From NCBI GenBank assembly GCA_029287555.1, contig JARFQX010000523.1, positions 1-7,216 of the forward strand: a stretch of 7,216 nucleotides of DNA, given 5' to 3'. The first letter of the stretch is position 1, and every line of letters begins with the position of its first letter. The DNA comes from Rubripirellula sp. (GTDB lineage: Bacteria; Planctomycetota; Planctomycetia; Pirellulales; Pirellulaceae). Made by a program: the position numbers and the translations under genes. Of this stretch, positions 1 to 5,121 are shown one piece after another. Below the pieces are notes generated by a model. That model did not search any database. It was given only the letters and a program-made list of their open reading frames with translations, and had not been told where the DNA came from.

Positions 1-101
1 GGTATGGAATCGGCCTTTGTTTGAGATTCGCCCGGTCACATTTCGTGCTGTCGGTTGCATCGCTCTCCGCGCCGTAGCGGAATCGCCTCGGCGCACACTT
101 C

Positions 102-269
102 GTGAAAATCGCACTCGGTTTTTGGGAAGTGTGCAGCCAAACGCCGAAACTTGCAGGTGTGTTCACCGAAGCGGGGAAGCAGAAGTTCTTCGAGAGGGTG
201 GATGGTCCAACCGAAGCAGCGAAACGGGTGAGTGATCAGCTTGCTTTAGGGTTAGGCACACGCCGTTAA
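102..269 (+). CDS. Possible short or remnant coding frame, unknown function
   Basis: A frame open between the stop at 75-77 and a TAA at 267-269 reads like a real protein tail. It is rich in Glu/Lys/Ala, with stretches such as GVFTEAGKQKFFERV and TEAAKRVSDQLALGLG. The only available starts are GTG codons (102, 129, 159), and only the one at 129 has a GGGAA nearby, set too close to it. The upstream part of the same frame is broken by the stop at 75-77 and does not look coding. It could be a small gene of about 45-55 aa, the 3' remnant of a decayed gene, or chance. I do not recognise a family. It converges on the leftward barrel genes. The longer alternative frame over 17-235 has a poorer composition and was not accepted. 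Confidence 0.25.
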   Translation: MKIALGFWEVCSQTPKLAGVFTEAGKQKFFERVDGPTEAAKRVSDQLALGLGTRR

Positions 270-285
270 TCTCGGCGATCCTCGG

Positions 286-303
286 CCAATTGGTGCCAAT
301 TGG
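286..303. repeat. Double CCAATTGG palindrome
   Basis: The self-complementary octamer CCAATTGG occurs at 286-293 and again at 296-303, separated by TG, so the two copies are one helical turn apart (10 bp). It lies 6 nt beyond the stop codon of the leftward barrel gene. A second small inverted repeat, CGCCG-7 nt-CGGCG, lies close by at 261-277. Neither is followed by a T-run, so a classical intrinsic terminator is not supported. The site could be a protein-binding site or a 3'-end hairpin. Confidence 0.4.
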
Positions 304-309
304 TCGCGG

Positions 310-1242
310 CTAGTCAAACAGAAACTCGATTGTGAAACGTAGTTCCCACTCGGGGTCTTTGGGCTTGCGGGCCACGTAGTCGAAGGCCTGCATTTGAAAT
401 CCCATCTGTTGACCATGTACCTCGAAGAGTTTTCGTAGTCCGCCACCGATGGGCACGGTCCAATCGTCTCCAGCTTTCGCGTCCCATGAGTGGCTCAGTC
501 CGAGGGGAATGTACACGGCGTGCAGTTTCTCCGTCAGCTCGTAGATGATGAACGGTTTGCCGTTCAATTGATTGACTTGCTTGACGGAACGATCTCGGCC
601 AAACCCCCACGACTGCCAGAGAAAGAACCCCAGGGTCATGCGTTCACATTCAGTGCTGAAGTGGGCACCGGGGCCAACGGTGTATTGTTCCGAGCCAAGC
701 AGCGAGCTGGTGGCAGTTGGAAATGTCCAGACCGTCCCCAATCCCAGATGTGTCGCCTTCTCGTGCGCGCCACGTGGCGAGAAGAAGAAACCGGAGAGAA
801 TGTCGCCGAATCCTTGCGAGCGAACGTCTTGCAGTCCCGGTAACCCCGTACTCGGATTCTGCGGACCGACTCGGATCGTGCCGGGAAGATCAGCCACGTT
901 CAAAATGGTGCGGTTTTCCATTTCGAGCCACCCGAGATCGGTCATCGAGGCAAACTCAAACTCGTTGTAGGTCGCACTCTGATCCTTCAGGTAAGAAAAC
1001 GTCGGGTAGATGTTGAACTCCGTCAGTTTGAATCGCGAGCAGCAGTCCCCTCGGCGGCCACTGAATCCATCGCACCCGTCGCAATCCTCGAGCGCATCAC
1101 ATTGCGCGCGGTCTTCGCACGGCAGCAGCGACTCGGCAAATCGGTGAACACCAATCAACCCGCCCTCGGCAAACGTCACTGGCGAAACAGCGACCGTGAG
1201 AGCTATGAATAGGAAAAGGCTAAACCCAGTTCGAACGATCAC
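310..1242 (-). CDS. Secreted outer-membrane beta-barrel-like protein (paralogue 2, Cys-rich N-terminus)
   Basis: The product is 310 aa from a GTG start at 1242, chosen because AAGGAAG lies 7 nt upstream and the next residues form a signal peptide (IVRTGFSLFLFIALTVAVSP, cleavage near TFA-EGG, residue 25). The frame stays open upstream to 1458, but that part overlaps the preceding gene and reads as shadow. Residues 42-68 hold six cysteines in 27 residues (C42, C49, C54, C57, C67, C68). The rest alternates short aromatic/hydrophobic strands with Gly/Asn turns and ends in an aromatic strand (FTIEFLFD), as in outer-membrane barrels. The block LGLGTVWTFPTAT...LG (167-183) and the WTVPIGGG element (261-268) resemble planctomycete proteins often annotated as 'neuromedin U' or transporter-like (MetA-pathway/SphA-like barrels). 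It is a paralogue of the upstream gene, 26 nt away, so the two are probably one transcript. A function in solute uptake or as an envelope porin is inferred only. Confidence 0.82.
   Translation of the reverse strand: MIVRTGFSLFLFIALTVAVSPVTFAEGGLIGVHRFAESLLPCEDRAQCDALEDCDGCDGFSGRRGDCCSRFKLTEFNIYPTFSYLKDQSATYNEFEFASMTDLGWLEMENRTILNVADLPGTIRVGPQNPSTGLPGLQDVRSQGFGDILSGFFFSPRGAHEKATHLGLGTVWTFPTATSSLLGSEQYTVGPGAHFSTECERMTLGFFLWQSWGFGRDRSVKQVNQLNGKPFIIYELTEKLHAVYIPLGLSHSWDAKAGDDWTVPIGGGLRKLFEVHGQQMGFQMQAFDYVARKPKDPEWELRFTIEFLFD
1039..1119 (-). other. Cys-rich segment (six Cys in 27 residues)
   Basis: Residues 42-68 of the leftward barrel protein have the spacing C-x6-C-x4-C-x2-C-x9-CC, with many Asp residues between. 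The segment lies just after the signal peptide and before the first likely beta strand. It would sit in the periplasm or at the surface, where disulfides or metal binding are both possible. Confidence 0.7.
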
Positions 1243-1249
1243 CAGCGTG

Positions 1250-1256
1250 CTTCCTT
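1250..1256 (-). promoter_or_regulatory. Ribosome binding site deciding the GTG start at 1242
   Basis: AAGGAAG on the minus strand ends 7 nt before GTG 1242, inside the 26-nt gap between the two barrel genes. It supports this GTG over the ATG at 1311, which would place the start inside the upstream gene and ahead of a non-signal-like stretch. Confidence 0.65.
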
Positions 1257-1268
1257 GCGTGTGAATTC

Positions 1269-2318
1269 TCAGTCCGCCTGCAAAAGCGAAATGCTGAACT
1301 TGATTCCCCATTCCGGAGCCGGTCCCTGGCGGAGTCCGTCCGGCGTGTAGGCGCCCGTCACGAATGTATTGAATTGCTGACCACACATTTTGTGAACTTT
1401 GCCCAGCCGAAGTTGCAGCGGCATGTCGAAGCCGCCAGTCTCCGTATTGAACCGCCACAGGTCATCGCCCCAACCGGTGTACCAGCCCTCACCCAATTGC
1501 TTGACAATCAGCGGCTGAAAAAGAAGCGACTTCGTGCCTCGACCATCGAGCGGGAAGTTGTAGACGCCCAACACGCCGAATTGCCAAGTCTCAATCGAAG
1601 TATTGACCACGGCGAAGGTCGGCGAGAATTTCCAGCTTCTCTCACCCAGTTCGCGGCGGGTCGCGGTGGGCGCGACAAAACCCGGTCCGATGCCCCACGA
1701 GCCCCAATCAGTTGGGTGGTTGAAGATGCTGATGAAGACCAGATCCGCCAGACCGGATTCCCGGCCGAGGTTTCCGGTGAAGTCGCCTCCGTTGGGAGGA
1801 CCAACCGGCGTGCTTCCAATCGGGTCTGCGGTTGTGGAGACCGAAAGGGTCGTCCGTGTGATCCAGCTCGGAAAGAAGTCGATCCCGGTCTCGAATGGCT
1901 TGACCATCAGCAATCCCAGGTTGTGGGCGAATCCGTCGGCTTCATAGGTACTGGGGATGAACGTATTCTGGACCTGATATTGGGTGATGCTCGCGGTTGG
2001 ATTCGTCGCGTCGGCAGCGGACGCTCCACCGCCGCCTGAATTTCCATTCGCGGAACTCCCACCGCCAGCCTCGCCTTGCGAGCCCCGGCCCATCTGGCAC
2101 TTCAAGCATTGACAGCGGCCTTGCGAGTGTCCGGTTTGGTGAACCCACTGATGCTCATTGGCTTCGAGGGCACTGGCGAAACCGGTGTCGCGATTGAGCA
2201 ACTGGCGAGCGACCGTGTCCTGATAAAGGGCACTGTACTTGGTTGACTCGTCAGACCTGGCGACGCTGGTCGCCAAGAAGAGCAGGAAGAAAACTGCCAA
2301 TCCATTTCGTCCGAACAC
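1269..2318 (-). CDS. Secreted outer-membrane beta-barrel-like protein (paralogue 1, His/Cys motif and Gly-rich linker)
   Basis: The product is 349 aa from GTG 2318, or 351 aa from ATG 2324. The ATG abuts its only Shine-Dalgarno sequence (GGAGGAG, 2325-2331), whereas the GTG has it 6 nt away, so the GTG is preferred; a TTG at 2345 is also in frame. The signal peptide is FGRNGLAVFFLLFLATSVA (to about residue 20). Residues 56-74 carry H56, H60, H64, C69, C71 and C74, followed by a Ser/Gly-rich linker (83-99). The barrel-like part starts near 112. It contains GIGPGFVAPTAT...LG (209-225), matching the GLGTVWTFPTAT...LG block of the downstream paralogue, and aromatic strands such as QFGVLGVYNFPL. 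The family resemblance is to planctomycete MetA-pathway/SphA-like or 'neuromedin U'-labelled barrels. It is the first gene of a two-gene leftward unit, divergent from the sensor kinase. The substrate is unknown; a role in envelope transport is inference. Confidence 0.82.
   Translation of the reverse strand: MFGRNGLAVFFLLFLATSVARSDESTKYSALYQDTVARQLLNRDTGFASALEANEHQWVHQTGHSQGRCQCLKCQMGRGSQGEAGGGSSANGNSGGGGASAADATNPTASITQYQVQNTFIPSTYEADGFAHNLGLLMVKPFETGIDFFPSWITRTTLSVSTTADPIGSTPVGPPNGGDFTGNLGRESGLADLVFISIFNHPTDWGSWGIGPGFVAPTATRRELGERSWKFSPTFAVVNTSIETWQFGVLGVYNFPLDGRGTKSLLFQPLIVKQLGEGWYTGWGDDLWRFNTETGGFDMPLQLRLGKVHKMCGQQFNTFVTGAYTPDGLRQGPAPEWGIKFSISLLQAD
2097..2153 (-). other. His/Cys cluster before the barrel (HxxxHxxxH...CxCxxC)
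   Basis: Residues 56-74 (counted from GTG 2318) contain three histidines spaced four apart, then C-x-C-x2-C, followed directly by a Gly/Ser linker. No CxxCH haem motif is present. A metal-binding or redox role is possible but unproven. Confidence 0.65.
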
Positions 2319-2324
2319 GCCCAT

Positions 2325-2331
2325 CTCCTCC
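2325..2331 (-). promoter_or_regulatory. Strong Shine-Dalgarno sequence (GGAGGAG) for the first barrel gene
   Basis: GGAGGAG on the minus strand touches ATG 2324 and lies 6 nt before GTG 2318. The usual spacing of about 5-9 nt fits the GTG and not the ATG, so it argues for a GTG start. The downstream paralogue also uses GTG. Confidence 0.6.
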
Positions 2332-2508
2332 GTGAATCCGTTCAATATCCGTCATGTCTTTCATCGGTCCTAGCTTGAGGCAGATCGCGAACGCATGAAG
2401 TCCGCCGGCAAAATGCTCGCAATCACCACAGGCCGTGAAGAAATCCAATACTCCTTACTAGAATAATCAGCAGACCTGATACGACACCGCAACGCCCGAT
2501 GCCCCGGC
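2332..2508. other. Divergent intergenic control region
   Basis: This is the space between the leftward barrel pair and the rightward sensor kinase. Promoters for both directions are expected here. The kinase ATG at 2509 has no recognisable Shine-Dalgarno sequence just upstream (GCCCCGGC). No long inverted repeat, RNA gene or riboswitch-like structure was seen. Confidence 0.6.
2459..2464 (+). promoter_or_regulatory. Possible -10 box (TAGAAT) for the sensor kinase unit
   Basis: TAGAAT differs from TATAAT at one base and lies in an AT-rich patch 44 nt before the kinase start. The sequence 17-18 nt upstream (GTGAAGA) is a poor -35 match with only three of six bases, so this is a weak candidate. 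Confidence 0.22.
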
Positions 2509-3879
2509 ATGAATCACTTCGTCACCGCTCAGTACATGGCCGCAGCTGCTTTTTGGACGGTGGCGATGATCCATGGATTGATCTGGCTACGCACACGCGA
2601 CGAGATCGTTCATCTCGTGTTTGCACTGGCGGCCGCTGCGGCTGGCGCAGGAGCGGTAACCGAAGCAGCGATGTATCAATCGAGCGACCTGGAAACGATG
2701 GCCGCTTCGCTGCGTTGGTATGTTGCCGCTTCCGGCTTCATTGCGATTTGTGCGTTGTGCTTCATCGCGTCGTACGCCGGCGTTGGTCGTTTCGGCAGAT
2801 GGTTGGCCGCGGGGCTGACTGTGGCGCTGGTAGGGGCAATGATTATCAACCACTTTTCACCAGCCAGTTTTCTGTACACCGAATTGGTCGGACTGCGAGA
2901 AGTCGTGTTGCCCTGGGGCGATCGAATTTGGCTAGCTGTTGGTGAAGTCAACCCGATACGCCTGGTCAACGAAATTGCGCTACTGGGCATCCTGTTGGTT
3001 GTCGCTGACGGCTGCTACCAGCTTTCTCGAAGGGGCCAACGGGGACGTGCGATCGTCTTTGGTGCGTCGGTCGTGCTGTTCTTCGTCTTGTTCGCGACCC
3101 ATGCGTTCCTGGTCGATACAGGACGTCTAGATTCGCCCTACCTGACAACGTTTGGGTTTCTCGTGCTCGTCGCCTTAACCAGTTACGACATCGCCGGCGA
3201 TGTGATGCGGAAGTCGATCCTGTCATCCGAGCTACGTCAGTTGGAAAGCGACCTCCGCACTGCCGTCGCAGACGAGCGAAATCGTATCGCCGGCGAATTG
3301 CACGATAGTGTCACACAGACTCTGTTCTCGACGTCTGCGATCGCCGACGCACTGCCGGAGGTCTGGCGCCGCAATCCCGAGGAAGCGAAGCGGGGGCTGG
3401 AAGACCTAAGGCAACTCACCAAAGGCGCCCTGGCGGAAATGCGGTCCTTGCTTCTGGAGCTGCATCCAGCCACGCTGGTAGAGACAGACCTCGGCGACTT
3501 GCTCCAACAATTGGCCGAAGCAACCACCGCCCGTACGCGCGTTCCCGTGAGCGTGCAGGTCGACGGCGCGATGAAGTTTCCCGATCACGTGCACATATCG
3601 ATGTATCGAATGGCTCAGGAATCGCTCAACAACGTGCTCAAGCATGCGGCGGCAACCAAAGTAGAATTGCATCTCGATTGTCGTGGGCCACAAGCAGTGC
3701 TCCAAATCAGCGATGATGGCTGCGGATTCGACGTTGACGATCATACTGCGGGGATGGGGCTGCGGTTGATGCAACAGCGAGCGGACTCCATTGGAGCCGA
3801 GTGGAAGATTGACTCGGAGCCCAACGCTGGCACAACGATTACCATCGCGTGGAACTCACGTTCTCGAGTGAACGCATGA
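2509..3879 (+). CDS. Seven-TM sensor histidine kinase, NarX/DesK (HisKA_3) type
   Basis: This 456-aa inner-membrane kinase autophosphorylates on His and passes the phosphate to the regulator encoded next to it. About seven hydrophobic segments fill the N-terminal half (near 10-27, 33-55, 70-90, 97-116, 152-168, 181-204, 212-228), with only short loops and no large periplasmic domain. This suggests sensing within or close to the membrane. The dimerisation/phosphoacceptor helix follows directly with ERNRIAGELHDSVTQTLFS (256-274, His265). The ATPase domain shows the N-box ESLNNVLKHA (371-380), G1 DDGCGF (402-407) and G2 GMGLRLM (416-422 region). No PAS, GAF or HAMP domain is seen. The ATG at 2509 has no clear ribosome site; M10 (2536) is the next option. 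The stop overlaps the regulator start as ATGA, so the two are translationally coupled. The signal sensed is unknown. Confidence 0.93.
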   Translation: MNHFVTAQYMAAAAFWTVAMIHGLIWLRTRDEIVHLVFALAAAAAGAGAVTEAAMYQSSDLETMAASLRWYVAASGFIAICALCFIASYAGVGRFGRWLAAGLTVALVGAMIINHFSPASFLYTELVGLREVVLPWGDRIWLAVGEVNPIRLVNEIALLGILLVVADGCYQLSRRGQRGRAIVFGASVVLFFVLFATHAFLVDTGRLDSPYLTTFGFLVLVALTSYDIAGDVMRKSILSSELRQLESDLRTAVADERNRIAGELHDSVTQTLFSTSAIADALPEVWRRNPEEAKRGLEDLRQLTKGALAEMRSLLLELHPATLVETDLGDLLQQLAEATTARTRVPVSVQVDGAMKFPDHVHISMYRMAQESLNNVLKHAAATKVELHLDCRGPQAVLQISDDGCGFDVDDHTAGMGLRLMQQRADSIGAEWKIDSEPNAGTTITIAWNSRSRVNA

Positions 3880-4508
3880 GCGCAGATTTCAACGTCATTC
3901 GCGTTGCGTCGGTGGATGATCACGACATCATGCGCGGCGGTATCCGGTTTGTCCTGATGGCATTCGATGATCTGGAAATGGTCGGTGACGCTCGGCGCGG
4001 CGAAGATGCCGTAAAGATGTGTCAGGACTTACAACCCGATGTTGTCCTGGTCGACATGAAGATGCTGGGCTTGGATGGAATTGAGACGACGACGGCGATC
4101 AAGAGCGCATGCCCGGATGTGCAGGTGCTGATCTTGACCAGTTTCCATGACGCTGACCTCGTTCGTCGAGCCATGAAGGCTGGCGCAGTGGGTTACTTGC
4201 TGAAGGATGCGGACAAGGAGGAATTAGCTGGCGCGATTCGCGCAGCAAAAGCTGGGCAAACGACGATCTCATCCCGGGCAGCCAGGGCGCTCGCCGAAGA
4301 GGCATCAGATCCGGGCATCGAACTGACGGAACGAGAACGAGAGGTGCTGGCGCTATTGGTCAAGGGCATGAGCAACAAACAGATCGCCGATCAATTGAGC
4401 CGCAGTCCTTTCACCATCCGCCACCACGTCAGCCAGTTGATCAAACGGCTGGGTGCTGCCAATCGAGCTGAGGTGGCAGCGATCGCCGTGCAGCGCCGGT
4501 TGATTTAG
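3876..4508 (+). CDS. Response regulator, NarL/FixJ family (receiver + LuxR-type HTH)
   Basis: This 210-aa DNA-binding regulator starts at ATG 3876 within the ATGA that ends the kinase gene; the frame is open back to 3849, but the overlap start is the natural one. The receiver domain (about 8-125) has the acidic pair D14/D15, phosphoacceptor D60 in VVLVDMKM, T88 in LILTS and K110 in YLLKD, so all catalytic positions are present. The Pro that normally follows in the DxxMPxxDG loop is Leu64 (DMKMLGLDG). A LuxR-type HTH lies at about 149-205, with LTEREREVLALLVKGMSNKQIA and the recognition segment SPFTIRHHVSQLIKRLG. Length and order are typical of NarL regulators. The partner is the adjacent kinase. 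Likely targets are nearby promoters, possibly the 4509-4671 gap or the 2332-2508 divergent region (inference). Confidence 0.95.
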   Translation: MSADFNVIRVASVDDHDIMRGGIRFVLMAFDDLEMVGDARRGEDAVKMCQDLQPDVVLVDMKMLGLDGIETTTAIKSACPDVQVLILTSFHDADLVRRAMKAGAVGYLLKDADKEELAGAIRAAKAGQTTISSRAARALAEEASDPGIELTEREREVLALLVKGMSNKQIADQLSRSPFTIRHHVSQLIKRLGAANRAEVAAIAVQRRLI

Positions 4509-4515
4509 CGGACCT

Positions 4516-4539
4516 CTCCGTTCTCGGAGCGGGAACCGC
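4516..4539 (+). terminator. Two small stem-loops after the response regulator (weak terminator candidate)
   Basis: CTCCG-TTCT-CGGAG (4516-4529) and GCGG-GAA-CCGC (4529-4539) lie back to back just after the regulator stop codon. The stems are short (5 and 4 bp), share one base and have no T-run behind them. They may attenuate or stabilise the transcript, but an intrinsic terminator is not established. Confidence 0.25.
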
Positions 4540-4549
4540 CAGAACTCGA

Positions 4550-4567
4550 ATAGTACATCTGTACTAT
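4550..4567. promoter_or_regulatory. Perfect 7-4-7 inverted repeat, operator candidate
   Basis: ATAGTAC-ATCT-GTACTAT is a perfect dyad of two 7-bp arms around 4 bp, AT-rich within GC-rich surroundings. It sits 41 nt after the response-regulator stop and about 105 nt before the receiver-only gene. Dimeric NarL/LuxR-family regulators bind dyads of this size, so it could be the target of the upstream regulator. It does not match the E. coli NarL 7-2-7 layout. A hairpin in the mRNA is the alternative. Confidence 0.45.
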
Positions 4568-4570
4568 GCA

Positions 4571-4623
4571 AAAACGGTGCGATCGTCGCAGTTGAGTCTG
4601 CCTGGCACACGGCTAAAACGGTG
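4571..4623 (+). repeat. Direct repeat AAAACGGTG x2, 44 bp apart
   Basis: The 9-mer AAAACGGTG occurs at 4571-4579 and 4615-4623, with a start-to-start distance of 44 bp (about four helical turns). Both copies lie between the inverted repeat and the start of the receiver gene. They may be binding sites on one face of the helix, or chance. Confidence 0.3.
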
Positions 4624-4671
4624 GGTTGGGTCTTCACCCCGCCAATCGTACCCTTTTTCTCACGGCGAGAA

Positions 4672-5121
4672 ATGCAAATCGTGGTTGCCTCCTCGGACTC
4701 TTCGACGCGCAAGGCCATCGGCCTGCTGATCGACGCGCAGTCCGACTTGGAAATGGCCGGACAGGTCGCTGACATCGCCGATCTCCTGCTCCGAGTCAAA
4801 CGGGGCCAGCCCGATTTAATTGTGCTGGATTGGGAAACGCTTGGAACGCGAATTGAAACACTGCAAGAGCTTCTCGGACTGTTCCACCAACCACCGGCGA
4901 TCGTCGCGCTCAGTGTTCATGAGCGGGCGCGCAACACCGCATTCGACTCCGGTGTTGCGGGCTTTGCCTACAAGGGTGATCCGCCCGAGGGTTTGCTGAC
5001 TGCGATTCGCAGTGCTCGACCAGGGGAGATTTGCCGGCGGCAAGCTGACGACGCCGTTCCGAGAAACCAAGCGGCGAGTGACAAGACGAAAACAATCCAA
5101 TCGAGCTTGAGAAAACCATGA
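4672..5121 (+). CDS. Receiver-only (output-less) response-regulator-like protein
   Basis: The product is 149 aa from ATG 4672; a GTG at 4621 in the same frame adds a non-domain-like N-terminus. The receiver fold spans about 1-118: MQIVVASSDS (beta 1), LIVLDWE with phosphoacceptor D53, IVALS with S81 in the Thr/Ser position, and FAYKGD with K101. Only one Asp of the metal-binding pair is clear (D9 in SSDS), and the MPxxDG loop is replaced by WETLGTR. After the domain there is only a polar, Arg/Lys-rich tail (119-149) with no HTH. It could be a phosphate sink, a protein-protein output, or a truncated NarL-type regulator. The stop overlaps the next start as ATGA (5118-5121), coupling it to the secreted SnoaL-like protein. 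The start-proximal ribosome site is weak. Confidence 0.78.
   Translation: MQIVVASSDSSTRKAIGLLIDAQSDLEMAGQVADIADLLLRVKRGQPDLIVLDWETLGTRIETLQELLGLFHQPPAIVALSVHERARNTAFDSGVAGFAYKGDPPEGLLTAIRSARPGEICRRQADDAVPRNQAASDKTKTIQSSLRKP

Noticed and set aside
17..235. Plus-strand frame of 72 codons
   Set aside because: TTG start, no ribosome site, Arg/Ser/Thr-rich shadow-like composition; the frame at 102-269 overlapping it looks more protein-like.
1243..1458. N-terminal extension of the second barrel gene to GTG 1458
   Set aside because: It would overlap the upstream gene by almost 200 nt and hide the signal peptide internally; GTG 1242 has a good ribosome site and starts the signal peptide.
1374..2039. 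221-codon plus-strand frame
   Set aside because: Lies antisense within the barrel-like gene; no domain, no ribosome site, biased Arg/Ala content typical of a shadow.
3849..3875. Start of the response regulator at 3849
   Set aside because: Would overlap the kinase C-terminus by 31 nt; the ATGA overlap at 3876 is the usual coupling arrangement and the domain begins just after it.
4624..4662. Intrinsic terminator with T-run (CCCTTTTTCTC)
   Set aside because: The T5 run is preceded by only a 4-bp stem (GGGT-CTTC-ACCC) some 15 nt away, so it does not form a terminator.
4353..4799. 148-codon minus-strand frame across the regulator/receiver gap
   Set aside because: Overlaps two well-supported genes in antisense; no recognisable domain or ribosome site.
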